Below, piece by piece: positions 20,383 to 29,806 of a DNA stretch of 64,000 bases; position 1 is the first letter of the stretch; every line of letters starts with the position of its first letter. This DNA comes from Salinisphaera sp. T31B1 (lineage in GTDB: Bacteria; Pseudomonadota; Gammaproteobacteria; Nevskiales; Salinisphaeraceae), in NCBI RefSeq assembly GCF_040361275.1, contig NZ_APNH01000003.1, forward strand, positions 186,001 to 250,000. Direction: 5' to 3'. Position numbers and translations under genes: made by a program. The notes beneath the pieces were generated by a model. The model did not search any database and was not told the origin of the DNA. It saw only the letters and a list, made by a program, of their open reading frames with translations.

Positions 20383-21701
20383 TCCAGCGTCTGGACAGCC
20401 GTGCGGATACGTTCGCCGCGGCCTTCGCCAGGCTGATCGACCGAGACAGCCCGGCCCAGGGCGCTGTCGACGCACGCGTGGCCGAGATCATCGCCGATGT
20501 ACGCGACCGCGGCGATACCGCGGTACTGGAATATACCCGGACGCTCGACCGGCATCCGGCTACAGATATGGCTTCGCTGGAGATCGGCGCCGACCGGCTT
20601 CAGGCCGCCCTCGATGCCATGCCGACCGGCCCGCGGGGCGCGCTGGAAGCCGCGGCCGAGCGGATCATCCGGTTCGCCGAATCGCAGAAGCTCGAATCTC
20701 ACAGTTTCATCGACGAACACGGTAATCGTCTGGGTCAAGTCGTCAGGCCGATCGAGCGGGCCGGCATCTATGCGCCGGGCGGCAAGGCCGCCTATCCGTC
20801 CAGCGTACTAATGAACGCGCTGCCCGCCCGCGTAGCCGGCGTGTCGGAAATCGTCATGGTGTCACCGGCACCCGGTGGCGAACTCAACGATTGGGTGCTG
20901 GCGGCGGCGGCGCTGGCCGGGGTACACCGGTTTTTCACCGTCGGCGGCGCCCAGGCCGTGGCCGCGCTGGCCTATGGCACCGAGTGTGTGCCCGAGGTCG
21001 ACAAGATCGTCGGGCCCGGCAATGCCTATGTGGCTTCGGCCAAGCGCCAGGTGTTCGGTCGCGTCGGAATCGAGTCGGTGGCCGGCCCGTCGGAGGTGCT
21101 GATCATTGCCGACGGCCGGGGCAATCCCGACTGGGCCGCCTACGATCTGTTCGCCCAGGCCGAGCACGACGAAATGGCCCGCGCGATCCTCATCTGCCCC
21201 GATGCCGACTACCTCGCGGCGGTAGCGGCCGCGGTCGATCGGTTGATCGTCGATCAGCCACGGCGAGCCATCATCGAGGCCGCGCTGCGGGATCATGGCG
21301 CGCTGATCGAAGTCGCGAATCTGGCCGAGGCTGTGGCCCTGTCGAATCGTATCGCGCCGGAGCATCTCGAACTGGCGGTCGACGACCCCGACGCACTGCT
21401 GGACGACATCCGCCATGCCGGAGCGATCTTTATGGGTCATCGCACACCCGAAGCGTTCGGCGACTATTGTGCGGGGCCCAATCACGTGCTGCCGACCGGG
21501 CGCACGGCTCGATTCTCGTCGGCGCTCGGCGTCTACGATTTCCAGAAGCGCCTGTCGATCGTGCAGGCGAGCGCCGAAGGCGCGGCCGTGCTGGCGCCTG
21601 TCGCAGCCGAGCTCGCGCGCGGTGAAGGCCTGCATGCGCATGCAGCTTCTGCCGAGGCGCGAGCGCCGGCCACCGACCGTGCCAACGCGTCCAAGCCTTG
21701 A
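20379..21701 (+). CDS. hisD: Histidinol dehydrogenase
   Basis: A 440-residue HisD, which oxidises histidinol to histidine in two NAD-dependent steps. Signatures include [33 protein letters not shown], and the zinc-site region [10 protein letters not shown], with [13 protein letters not shown] near the end. The C-terminal ~20 residues after the conserved core are Ala-rich and likely unimportant. hisC does not follow, unlike the Pseudomonas murA-hisGDC arrangement; petABC comes next instead. Confidence 0.96.
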
Positions 21702-21729
21702 TAGGGGCTGAACAAAGCTGGCGCTGTGC

Positions 21730-21735
21730 TATACT
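21730..21735 (+). promoter_or_regulatory. Possible -10 element for petABC
   Basis: TATACT lies about 95 bases upstream of petA in the 129-base gap after hisD. No convincing -35 is seen at the right distance, so this is only a candidate. Confidence 0.35.
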
Positions 21736-21830
21736 TTTTCGATCCTGGCAGCGTCGTCCAACGCCGCCGATCAAGCAGTCCAACGACTAATCGAACCGGC
21801 ATTTCTGCCCTGCTCGAAGAGGTTTAACGC

Positions 21831-22427
21831 ATGAGCAAAGAGGGGGTCGACGTCGGCAAGCGCCGATTTTTGACCACCGCCACCGCAGCCGTCGGTGGCG
21901 TGGGCGCGGCTTTCGTAGCCACTCCGTTCATCAAATCCTGGATGCCCAGTGCGCGTGCGCGCGCCGCCGGTGCCCCGGTCGAGGTGAACATCGCAGCGCT
22001 GGAAGAGGGGGCGCTGGTCAGCGTGACCTGGCGCGGCAAGCCGGTCTGGGTCGTCCGGCGGACGCCGGAGATGCTGGAAACCCTGGACGAGGTCGCCGGA
22101 GAGCTGGCCGATCCGGATTCCAAGGCCGAGCAGCAGCCGGAGTACTGCCAGAACAAGTACCGCTCGATCAAGGAGCCGGTGCTGGTGATGGTGGGTATCT
22201 GTACGCACCTGGGCTGTTCGCCCAAGTATCGTCCCGAGGCTTCGGGCGGACAGCTGGACTATCCCGGTTTCTTCTGCCCGTGCCACGGTTCGCATTATGA
22301 TATTTCCGGGCGGGTATATGCCTCTCAGCCGGCGCCGCTGAACATGGTCGTGCCGCCGCATCGCTATGAAAGCGACGATCTCATCGTCGTGGGCGAGGAT
22401 CCGGGTCAGGGCGAGGAGGCCGCGTAA
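21831..22427 (+). CDS. petA: Ubiquinol-cytochrome c reductase Rieske iron-sulfur subunit
   Basis: A 198-residue Rieske protein. A twin-arginine signal-anchor (GKRRFLTTATAAVGGVGAAF, residues 9-28) is followed by the [2Fe-2S] ligands in CTHLGC (near 124-129) and CPCHGSHYD (near 149-157). It is the mobile electron carrier of the cytochrome bc1 complex. Its stop codon overlaps the petB start. Confidence 0.97.
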   Translation: MSKEGVDVGKRRFLTTATAAVGGVGAAFVATPFIKSWMPSARARAAGAPVEVNIAALEEGALVSVTWRGKPVWVVRRTPEMLETLDEVAGELADPDSKAEQQPEYCQNKYRSIKEPVLVMVGICTHLGCSPKYRPEASGGQLDYPGFFCPCHGSHYDISGRVYASQPAPLNMVVPPHRYESDDLIVVGEDPGQGEEAA

Positions 22428-23641
22428 TGGCAAACAGATTCATGGGGTGGGTCGACGAGCGCTTCCCGGCGACGCAGCTGTGGAACGAGCACATCGGCCA
22501 GTACTATGCGCCGAAGAACTTCAATGTCTGGTACTACTTCGGCTCGCTGGCCATGCTGGTGCTGGCCAATCAGCTGATCACCGGCATCTGGCTGGCGATG
22601 TTCTACAAGCCCTCGGCCGCGGCCGCGTTCGGGTCGGTCGCCTATATCATGCGCGACGTCGAATGGGGCTGGCTGATCCGCTACATGCATTCGACCGGCG
22701 CGTCGTTCTTCTTCATTGTCGTGTATCTGCACATGTTCCGCGCACTTCTGTACGGCTCGTATCGCAAGCCGCGCGAACTGCTGTGGATTTTCGGCTGCCT
22801 GATCTTCCTGGCGCTCATGGCCGAGGCCTTCATGGGCTACGTGCTGCCATGGGGCAACATGTCGTACTGGGGTGCGCAGGTGATTATCTCGCTGTTCTCG
22901 GCGATCCCGGTTGTCGGCGAGCATCTGACGACCTGGATTCGCGGCGACTTCGTCATCGGGGACGCGACCCTCAACCGCTTCTTCGCCCTGCACGTCGTGG
23001 CGTTGCCGTTCGTGCTGGTCGGTTTGGTCATCGCCCACATCATGGCGCTCCATCATGTGGGCTCGAACAACCCCGACGGCATCGAGATCAAGGCCAACAA
23101 GAACGCCGACGGGCACCCGGCCGACGGCATTCCGTTCCACCCGTATTACACGGTCAAGGATCTGTTCGGGGTGGGCGTGTTCCTGATCCTGTTCGCCGGC
23201 GTGATCTTCTTCGCGCCGGAGTTCGGCGGGTTCTTCCTCGAGCCGCCGAATTTCACCGAGGCCAACCCGTCGGTCACGCCCGAACATATCGCGCCGGTGT
23301 GGTACTTCACGCCCTTCTACGCCATGTTGCGGGCCGTGCCCGACAAGCTCGGGGGCGTGATCACCATGTTCGCTGCGGTGCTGATCCTGTTCGTTCTGCC
23401 CTGGCTGGATCGAAGCAAGGTCAAGTCGATCCGATACAAGGGCATCATCTTCAAGGTCATGCTTGCCGCCCTGGCGATCTCGTTTTTGATTCTCGGCTAT
23501 ATCGGCACCCAGCCGCCGAGCCCGATGCTCACGCTGGTGGCCCGTATCGCCACGATCGTCTACTTCGCGTTCTTCCTGCTGATGCCGCTGTACAGCATCA
23601 TTGACAGGACCAAGCCGGTTCCGGAAAGGGTGACGGGATGA
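22427..23641 (+). CDS. petB: Cytochrome b subunit of the bc1 complex
   Basis: A 404-residue cytochrome b with about eight membrane helices. Heme-ligand helices contain RYMHSTGASFFFIVVYLHMFR and the second His pair in FFALHVVALPFVLVGLVIAHIMALHHVG; the Qo-site loop region follows. It is a full-length, fused b-type subunit as in Proteobacteria, not the split b6/subunit IV form. It overlaps petC by four bases. Confidence 0.97.
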   Translation: MANRFMGWVDERFPATQLWNEHIGQYYAPKNFNVWYYFGSLAMLVLANQLITGIWLAMFYKPSAAAAFGSVAYIMRDVEWGWLIRYMHSTGASFFFIVVYLHMFRALLYGSYRKPRELLWIFGCLIFLALMAEAFMGYVLPWGNMSYWGAQVIISLFSAIPVVGEHLTTWIRGDFVIGDATLNRFFALHVVALPFVLVGLVIAHIMALHHVGSNNPDGIEIKANKNADGHPADGIPFHPYYTVKDLFGVGVFLILFAGVIFFAPEFGGFFLEPPNFTEANPSVTPEHIAPVWYFTPFYAMLRAVPDKLGGVITMFAAVLILFVLPWLDRSKVKSIRYKGIIFKVMLAALAISFLILGYIGTQPPSPMLTLVARIATIVYFAFFLLMPLYSIIDRTKPVPERVTG

Positions 23642-24393
23642 TGCGTCAGCTGTTGTTCGCACTTGTTTTGTTGATGCCGGCCTCGGCCTTTGCGGCCGGC
23701 GGCGAGTCGGTCCCGTTCCATTTCGACGCCAACCTGGGCAATCAGGCTTCGCTACAACGCGGCGCCAAGTTGTTCATGAACTACTGCTCGGGATGTCATT
23801 CGCTGGAGTACATGCGCTACCAGCGAATCGCCGAGGATCTGGATATTCCCGAAGACGTCATGGAGAACAATCTCATGCTGACGCAGGGCAAGATCCACGA
23901 CACGATCCAGGGCACGATGCCGTCGGAAGAGGCGGCCGAATGGTTCGGCAAGGCGCCTCCGGATCTTTCGCTGACCGCGCGCGAGCGGGGTGCCGACTGG
24001 ATCTACAGTTTCCTGCTGAGCTTCTACCTGGACGACTCGCGGCCGACGGGCGTGAACAATGTCGTGATGAGCAATACCGCGATGCCGGCTGTGTTGGCCC
24101 CGTTGCAGGGCTATCAGGTGCTCGAGCATGGCGAGGATGGCCACGGCGACGCCGAAGGTGGCGGGGAAGGCCATGGCGGCGGTGAGCCTCAGTTCAAGTT
24201 GGTGCAGGACGGCGAGCTCAACCCGGCGCAGTATCGTTCGGCGGTGGGCGATCTGACCAATTTCCTGGTCTATGTCGGCGAGCCGGCGAAGATGGTTCGC
24301 TACTCGTTGGGCTTCAAGGTCATCGTGTTCCTGCTGCTGTTCACGGGTCTTGCCTACATGCTCAAGCGTGAATTCTGGCGTGACGTGCACTAA
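23638..24393 (+). CDS. petC: Cytochrome c1 subunit of the bc1 complex
   Basis: A 251-residue cytochrome c1 with a cleavable signal peptide (cut near residue 20), heme-binding CSGCHS near 50-55 and a C-terminal membrane anchor (about 225-245). An unusual Gly/His/Glu-rich stretch at about residues 162-183 sits between the axial-Met region and the anchor. It completes petABC; its product passes electrons to a soluble cytochrome c. Tandem ATG codons at 23638 and 23641 leave the exact start open by one residue. Confidence 0.95.
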   Translation: MMRQLLFALVLLMPASAFAAGGESVPFHFDANLGNQASLQRGAKLFMNYCSGCHSLEYMRYQRIAEDLDIPEDVMENNLMLTQGKIHDTIQGTMPSEEAAEWFGKAPPDLSLTARERGADWIYSFLLSFYLDDSRPTGVNNVVMSNTAMPAVLAPLQGYQVLEHGEDGHGDAEGGGEGHGGGEPQFKLVQDGELNPAQYRSAVGDLTNFLVYVGEPAKMVRYSLGFKVIVFLLLFTGLAYMLKREFWRDVH

Positions 24394-24413
24394 CCACCGA
24401 TAGAGGCGCCACG

Positions 24414-25043
24414 ATGGCCAGCCGCAGTTCGACGATTACGCTGTATTCGCGTGAGGCCTGTGCTCATAGCCATCGTGTGCGTCTGGTCATGGCCGAAAAG
24501 GGTGTGGCCAGCTATGACGTGGTCGAGTTGCGGGAGGACCAGGAGAGTGAGGATCTGCTCGAGCTCAACCCGTACAACACGGTGCCCACACTGGTTGATC
24601 GGGAGCTGGTCGTATACGACCCGCGCATCATCCTCGAATATATCGACGAGCGTTATCCGCATCCGCCGCTAATGCCGGTGGATCCGGTTCTGCGTGCCCA
24701 GTACCGTCTGGCGATCTTCCGCATGGAGTCCGATCTGTACACGCTGTGCGACGATCTGGAGTCCACGCCCGCCGTGGCACGCAAGGCCCGTGAGCGCATG
24801 ACCGAGTTGCTGGCCACGCTCGCCGCGGACTTCTCCTCCCGGCCCTATATCGGCGAGGAGTTCTCGCTCGTCGACTGCACACTCGCGCCCATCCTGTGGC
24901 GTCTGCGACACTACGGCGTAGAGTTGCCGGAGCGTCGCGGCAAACAATTGAAGAAATACGCACGCCGGCTGTTCGAGCGTCCCGCGTTCGCACAGAGCCT
25001 GTCGGCCTTCGAGGCCGATATGGAGCAGCCGGACGTCGGCTAG
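24414..25043 (+). CDS. sspA: Stringent starvation protein A
   Basis: A 209-residue GST-fold protein. The thioredoxin-like N-domain (residues about 8-85) has TLYSREACAHSHRVRLVMAEKGV and NPYNTVPTLVDRELVVYD; the helical C-domain includes EFSLVDCTLAPILWRL. SspA binds RNA polymerase and alters stress and virulence gene expression in other gammaproteobacteria. It follows petABC and precedes sspB, the normal order. Confidence 0.94.
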   Translation: MASRSSTITLYSREACAHSHRVRLVMAEKGVASYDVVELREDQESEDLLELNPYNTVPTLVDRELVVYDPRIILEYIDERYPHPPLMPVDPVLRAQYRLAIFRMESDLYTLCDDLESTPAVARKARERMTELLATLAADFSSRPYIGEEFSLVDCTLAPILWRLRHYGVELPERRGKQLKKYARRLFERPAFAQSLSAFEADMEQPDVG

Positions 25044-25079
25044 AGCGGGCCCGTTCGGGTCTGCCCAACGGAGTACCCC

Positions 25080-25502
25080 ATGGCCGAATTGTCTTCGCGC
25101 CGTCCCTATCTGATCCGTGCCCTGTACGACTGGGTACTGGACAACGATCTGACCCCGCATCTGCTCGTGGCGGCCGACGCTGACGGCGTCGATGTGCCGC
25201 GCCAATTCGTGACTGAAGACGGTAAGATCACCGTCAACATCAGCCCCGGCGCGGTCCGCGGCTTGAGCCTGGACAACGCCCTGATCAGCTTCTCGGCGCG
25301 GTTTTCGGGGCAGAACTACAACGTCAGTCTGCCGCCGGGGGCGGTACTGGCGCTGTATGCGCGGGAAAACGGCGAGGGTATGCTTTTCGGCGAAGTCGAA
25401 GCGCCTCCCACGGCCGAGCCCGAAGACGACTCGAACGGCGATGGCGATGGTCCGGATGGCGGCCCGTCCAAAAAGCGGGCGCATCTGAAGGTCGTCAAGT
25501 AG
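25080..25502 (+). CDS. sspB: ClpXP adaptor SspB
   Basis: A 140-residue SspB. The folded ssrA-binding domain spans about residues 1-108 (SRRPYLIRALYDWVLDN, HLLVAADADGVDVP, LDNALISFSARFSG). A disordered acidic tail follows, then a short basic KKRAHLKVVK C-terminus that matches the ClpX-docking peptide. It delivers ssrA-tagged proteins to ClpXP. It converges with diaA across a 37-base gap. Confidence 0.94.
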   Translation: MAELSSRRPYLIRALYDWVLDNDLTPHLLVAADADGVDVPRQFVTEDGKITVNISPGAVRGLSLDNALISFSARFSGQNYNVSLPPGAVLALYARENGEGMLFGEVEAPPTAEPEDDSNGDGDGPDGGPSKKRAHLKVVK

Positions 25503-25539
25503 CTCGACCTCGCAACATGCCCGCGGCGGCGGGACCTGC

Positions 25540-26154
25540 TCAGTCCGCCGTGCCGAGTAGATCGTCCTCGATCAGCCGGCACAGACAGTGGATCAACAGC
25601 AGGTGCATCTCCTGGATACGCGCGGTGCTGTCGGCGGCGGCTCGCAACTCGATATCGGTCGATGCCAATTGGCCGCCGATGACGCCGCCATCGCGTCCGG
25701 TGAGAGCGATCACGCGCATGTCCAGACGATGGGCTGTTTCAACCGCGGCCGCGACGTTGGCTGAGTTTCCACTCGTGCTGATCGCCAACAGCACATCGCC
25801 GGTCCGTCCCAGCGCTTCGACCTGGCGTGAGAACAGCCGATCGTAGTCGTAATCGTTGGCGATCGCGGTGAGCGTGGAGCTTTCGGTGGTCAGCGCGACT
25901 GCGGCCAGCGCACGGCGTTCGCGTTCGAACCGGTTGATCAGCTCCGATGAGAAGTGTTGGGCATCGCCGGCCGAGCCGCCATTGCCGCAGGACAGAATCT
26001 TGCCGCCGTCGGCGAGGCAGGCGAGCATCAGGTCTGCGGCGGCTACGGTCTTGGCGTCGAGCGCCTTGCGTGTTCGTCGATTGGCCTGTCGGCTGTCGTC
26101 GAACAGCCGGCCAATCAGGGCAATGCGGGCATCGCTGCCGGAATCATTCGGCAT
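25540..26154 (-). CDS. diaA: SIS-domain DnaA-initiator-associating protein DiaA
   Basis: A 204-residue SIS protein of the GmhA/DiaA family. Core motifs: KILSCGNGGSAGDAQHFSSELINRFE, DYDRLFSRQVEALGRTGDVLLAISTSGNS and ARIQEMHLLLIHCLCRLIED. The context lpoA-yraN-diaA is the E. coli order and favours DiaA, a DnaA-binding initiation factor, over GmhA, which makes heptose precursors. The start overlaps the yraN 3' end by 11 bases. Confidence 0.88.
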   Translation of the reverse strand: MPNDSGSDARIALIGRLFDDSRQANRRTRKALDAKTVAAADLMLACLADGGKILSCGNGGSAGDAQHFSSELINRFERERRALAAVALTTESSTLTAIANDYDYDRLFSRQVEALGRTGDVLLAISTSGNSANVAAAVETAHRLDMRVIALTGRDGGVIGGQLASTDIELRAAADSTARIQEMHLLLIHCLCRLIEDDLLGTAD

Positions 26155-26500
26155 AGAAGGCGTTCTCTATCCAGTCCAGTTCATCGGAGTCATCGACGCC
26201 GACGACATCGAAACGTATCGGCCGGCGTGCATGGCCGGGATTGTCGGCCAGGAAATGTCGTGTCGCGTGGATGATACGACGCTGCTTGGTCGTGGTGACA
26301 CTGGCGGCTGCGCCGCCGTAGTCGCTGCGCGCACGGTAACGCACCTCCACGATAATCAGCAGTTCATCGGCCCGGTAGACCAGATCGAGCTCGCCGCCAC
26401 GCACATTGTAGTTGCGGGCGACACGCCGCCAGCCGCGGCGGCGCGCCGCGCGATCGACCCGGGCCTCGGCGGCGCGTCCGGTCTCTAGCGTCGTGCCCAC
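26144..26500 (-). CDS. YraN family endonuclease-like protein (UPF0102)
   Basis: A 118-residue UPF0102 protein. It contains the family GWRRVARNYNVRGGELDLV, with the Glu-Leu-Asp typical of the Holliday-junction-resolvase-like fold, and LIIVEVRYR. I choose the GTG at 26500, 16 bases inside the lpoA 3' end, because it yields the standard length; a far longer reading lacks similarity. The role in the cell is not established. It lies between lpoA and diaA. Confidence 0.87.
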   Translation of the reverse strand: MGTTLETGRAAEARVDRAARRRGWRRVARNYNVRGGELDLVYRADELLIIVEVRYRARSDYGGAAASVTTTKQRRIIHATRHFLADNPGHARRPIRFDVVGVDDSDELDWIENAFYAE

Positions 26501-28380
26501 GGCGCGGAGTCGGCGCGGTCGGTCTGGGCGTCGCTGCGGCTGGGCATCTCCACGAGCTGCGGGGCCCCGCCACGGAACACGCCCCAGGCGAGGTAGCGTT
26601 GTACGCTGCCGTCCGGCTGCATCGCGAGCACGCCGGTCATTCCCTCGAATACGTCGCCGGGCGACAAGCCGGTGTCGACGACCTGCTCGGCCAGCGTCCA
26701 GGCGTCCATGCCCATGGCGAACAGCCGCGAGTAGCGCGTGGCGACATCGCCGTAGCGCTGGGCGGCTTCGCTGCGACGCGAATCGAGGAAATTTCCCGAT
26801 CCGATCACCCACGGCATGTCGGCAAAGCCCACCCCGTTGAGATCGATATCGTTATCGGTGTCGACCGTGCCGGTATAGATATGGGATGTGGACAGCATCG
26901 GCAGATCGGAGGCGCGATAGAAGCGCAGCTGGCTGCGAATCAGGCGTGCCTGGGTCGGCTGGGCGGCCACGAAGATGAAATCGGCGCCCTGGCGGCTGGA
27001 CAGTACCGATTGGATGGGTCCGCGATGATCGTGCTGATCCGGAGAATAGGTGGCGTAGTTGACGACCTGGCCGCCGCGTTCGTTGAAGGTATTGCGGAAG
27101 GCATCGAAGACCCGGTTGCCCCAGTCGCCCTTGGGCACCAGTGCCAGGGCGCTCGAGTAGCCTTGCTCGCTTGCATGCCGTGCCACCGCGCTCGCCTCGT
27201 CTTCCGGGGCGAGGGCGAACTGATAGAAGCCCGGGCGCGTGTTGGGATTGTCGGTGTAGTTCAGCGCGACCTCGAGCACATCGCTGTTCAGGCGCGCGAT
27301 CTCGGTGACCTTCTCTTTGTCGAGCGGTCCCACCAGAACGCCGACGTTATCGCTGCGTGCCCGATCGAGCAGCTGGCTGGCCCCCATGGTCTCGGTATCG
27401 TAGACCAGCGGCTGGGGCAGGCTCGCGCCGGCGTGGCTGTAGGCGAACATGAAACCGTCGTGAATGGCCTGGGCGGCATTGGCGAACTTGCCGGACATGG
27501 GTAGCGCCAGGGCCACGGTATCGCTGGTCGGTCGCGGGGCAGCGCCCATCGACGGCGCGCCAGGCTCGCGCGACACCGGCGTGGTGGACGGCGAGTAGTT
27601 GAAGCGATCGGCCAGCAGCGTGCGGGTTGCCGGATGGCCGGCGTACTGTTGTTCCCACTGCGCGAGTGCCTGATCGCGGGCGTCCCGACTGGCCCACTGA
27701 CGCTGACCGATATCGGCCAGGGCGAGCCAGCCGCGGGTGGTGTCGTCGGCGTCGCGAGCCGCCATGCTCTGCGGGCCCTGACCGAAGGCGATGGCGTCGA
27801 GTGCGCGGTCGTAGATGCGCTCATCGTTAGCGCGCAGCATCGTGTCGTCGACCAACCAGACGCCGCGCTGCACCAGATCGCCGATACCGGCGATCAGATC
27901 GTTCTGGGCGAAATGCAGCTGCGCGCGCTTTTCCCAGACGCGCTCGGCTATCACGCCGGGCACGCCACTGGTCGGCGGCGGCAGTTTGGCCAGTGCCTGA
28001 TCGGGACGAAGGTCGGCGACTTCGACCTCGCGCTGGGCGAGGCTGTAACGACGCCGGTCGAGTTCGCTGAGGGTCGAGGGCTCGATGCTGGCCAGAATCT
28101 GGCGCGCCATCGAGACGTTGCCGGCCTGTGCCGCAGCCAGGCCGGCCTCCAGGCGCAGTGCGCGTGCACGATCCGGGTCGGACGTACGGGTGGATGCCTG
28201 CATGTAGAGCGTGGCGGCACGCTCGTAGTCGCCCTGGGCTTCGGCCTGGCGTGGGTCATTGGTGGCCGTTGGTTGCGAGGTATCGGACGGGCGCTGCATC
28301 TGGCCGGCGCAACCGGCCAGAACGAAGGCGACGAGCAGCAGGCTCAGCGCGCGGAAAGCGGGCGAAATCGAAGACGTCAT
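26485..28380 (-). CDS. lpoA: Outer-membrane lipoprotein activator of PBP1A, LpoA
   Basis: A 631-residue lipoprotein with lipobox LVAFVLAGC (residues about 16-24), a TPR-like N-terminal region and a large periplasmic-binding-protein-like C-terminal domain beginning near residue 280 (VALALPMSGKFANAAQAIHDGFMFAY). LpoA reaches through the peptidoglycan to activate PBP1A. ATG at 28380 puts the signal peptide at the start. Divergent from rsmI, as in E. coli. Confidence 0.92.
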   Translation of the reverse strand: MTSSISPAFRALSLLLVAFVLAGCAGQMQRPSDTSQPTATNDPRQAEAQGDYERAATLYMQASTRTSDPDRARALRLEAGLAAAQAGNVSMARQILASIEPSTLSELDRRRYSLAQREVEVADLRPDQALAKLPPPTSGVPGVIAERVWEKRAQLHFAQNDLIAGIGDLVQRGVWLVDDTMLRANDERIYDRALDAIAFGQGPQSMAARDADDTTRGWLALADIGQRQWASRDARDQALAQWEQQYAGHPATRTLLADRFNYSPSTTPVSREPGAPSMGAAPRPTSDTVALALPMSGKFANAAQAIHDGFMFAYSHAGASLPQPLVYDTETMGASQLLDRARSDNVGVLVGPLDKEKVTEIARLNSDVLEVALNYTDNPNTRPGFYQFALAPEDEASAVARHASEQGYSSALALVPKGDWGNRVFDAFRNTFNERGGQVVNYATYSPDQHDHRGPIQSVLSSRQGADFIFVAAQPTQARLIRSQLRFYRASDLPMLSTSHIYTGTVDTDNDIDLNGVGFADMPWVIGSGNFLDSRRSEAAQRYGDVATRYSRLFAMGMDAWTLAEQVVDTGLSPGDVFEGMTGVLAMQPDGSVQRYLAWGVFRGGAPQLVEMPSRSDAQTDRADSAPWARR

Positions 28381-28551
28381 CGGCAAGGGCTCCCAATATG
28401 AGCGCGCCAGTTCCCCCGGGCGCGCCAAGCTTGTACTGCATATTAGCAGCGCAGCGCCGACAGGGCGTTGTCGAAGACGCATCTCGATCGTCGCCCGGCG
28501 TCGATCGGGCTCGGCTACACTGGGCGGCCGTCTGTCAGCGACCGTTTATCT
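28381..28551. promoter_or_regulatory. Divergent region between lpoA and rsmI
   Basis: A 171-base divergent gap. On the plus strand GGCTACACT (TACACT at about 28515-28520) is a possible -10 for rsmI. On the minus strand TAATAT (within TGCATATTAGCAG read in reverse, around 28440) could serve lpoA. Neither has a good -35, so both are weak calls. Confidence 0.35.
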
Positions 28552-29415
28552 GTGAGTGTTTTCACCGCCGCCCGCCCGAGCGCCACGCTCTGGATTGTGG
28601 CCACGCCGATCGGCAATCTCGAAGATATCGCGCCCCGAGCGGTGCGTGTGCTCCGGCAGGCGGCCGTCATCGCGGCCGAGGACACTCGCCACAGCGCACG
28701 CCTGACTCGCCCTCTGGGTATCGACACGCCGATGCTGTCCCTGCACGAACACAATGAACAGGCGCGCACCGAGCAGCTGCTTGCGCGCCTGGCCGACGGG
28801 GACGACGTCGCGCTGATCAGCGATGCAGGCACACCGCTGATCAGCGACCCGGGCTTCGTGTTGGTGCGCGCGGTGCGTCGTGCGGGTTTTCCCATTCAGA
28901 GCGTGCCCGGGCCCTGTGCGGCCATCGCTGCGCTATCGATCGCCGGGTTGCCCAGCGACCGGTTTGTGTTCGAGGGTTTTCTGCCGGCCAAGGCAACACC
29001 GCGGGCGGCCCGTCTGGCGGAGCTGGCTGCGGAGACGCGCACGTTGGTGTTCTACGAGTCCAGCCATCGTATCGGCAAGTGTGTGGCGGATATGGCGCGC
29101 GTATTCGGTGCCGAGCGACAGATCACGCTATGCCGGGAGCTCACCAAGCTGCATGAACAGAGCGTGAGTCTCAGCGCCGAGGCGATTGGCGAGTGGCTGC
29201 TCGCCGACGATAACCATCGCCGTGGCGAGTTCGTTTTGGTCGTGGCCGGCGCGCCGGTACGTCAGGAGACGACGCCGAGCCTGGATGTCGACGCGCTGCT
29301 GGCCGAACTGCTGGCGATCACCGGTACGCGGCCGGCGGCCAAGATCGTCGCCCGCCTCACCGGCATGCCACGCAACGAAGCTTATGCGCGCGCGCTCGAA
29401 ATGGCATCGCATTAG
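28552..29415 (+). CDS. rsmI: 16S rRNA 2'-O-methyltransferase RsmI
   Basis: A 287-residue RsmI (286 in E. coli), which methylates C1402 of 16S rRNA. Motifs: IVATPIGNLEDIAPRAVRVL at the N-terminus, AAEDTRHSARL, LISDAGTPLISDPG and SVPGPCAAIAALSIAGLP. The GTG at 28552 gives the family length; the upstream in-frame ATG would add 28 unrelated residues crossing the promoter region. It is directly followed by the RNase P RNA. Confidence 0.94.
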   Translation: MSVFTAARPSATLWIVATPIGNLEDIAPRAVRVLRQAAVIAAEDTRHSARLTRPLGIDTPMLSLHEHNEQARTEQLLARLADGDDVALISDAGTPLISDPGFVLVRAVRRAGFPIQSVPGPCAAIAALSIAGLPSDRFVFEGFLPAKATPRAARLAELAAETRTLVFYESSHRIGKCVADMARVFGAERQITLCRELTKLHEQSVSLSAEAIGEWLLADDNHRRGEFVLVVAGAPVRQETTPSLDVDALLAELLAITGTRPAAKIVARLTGMPRNEAYARALEMASH

Positions 29416-29437
29416 GCCGGCGGCCACCGGTCGCGAG

Positions 29438-29446
29438 TGGTAGACT
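29438..29446 (+). promoter_or_regulatory. Extended -10 promoter for rnpB
   Basis: TGGTAGACT is an extended -10 (TGn plus TAGACT) ending nine bases before the first base of RNase P RNA helix P1, the right spacing for initiation at about 29454. No strong -35. Confidence 0.5.
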
Positions 29447-29454
29447 CCCGCGCT

Positions 29455-29806
29455 CGGAGTCGGCCACGCAGCCGCGGCGCCCGCTTGCGGGCGCGGAGGA
29501 AAGTCCGGGCTCCACAGGGCAGGATGCCAGGTAACCCCTGGGAGGCGTGAGCCTACGGAAAGTGCAACAGAGAGTAGACCGCCTACGGCCTGTTCGCAGG
29601 CCCGGCAAGGGTGAAACGGTGCGGTAAGAGCGCACCGCGCGACCGGCAACGGTTCGCGGCACGGTAAACCCCATCCGGAGCAAGACCAAATAGGAGGACG
29701 ACGTGCGGCCCGCACAGTCCTCGGGTAGGTCGCATGAGGCACGCGGCGACGCGTGTCCCAGATGAATGGCTGCGCACGACAGAACCCGGCTTATCGGCCG
29801 ACTCCG
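29455..29806 (+). ncRNA. rnpB: RNase P RNA, bacterial type A
   Basis: The catalytic RNA that trims tRNA 5' leaders. Helix P1 is a perfect 11-bp pairing of 29455-29465 with 29796-29806, which fixes both ends (about 352 nt). Universally conserved blocks are present in order: GAGGAAAGTCCGGGCTCC, then ACAGGGCAGGATGCCAGG, then AGAGTAGACCG with GGGTGAAACGGTGCGGTAAGAGC, then ATAGGAGGACGACG, and near the end ACGACAGAACCCGGCTTAT. Location between rsmI and the dcw cluster is as in many gammaproteobacteria. Confidence 0.97.
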
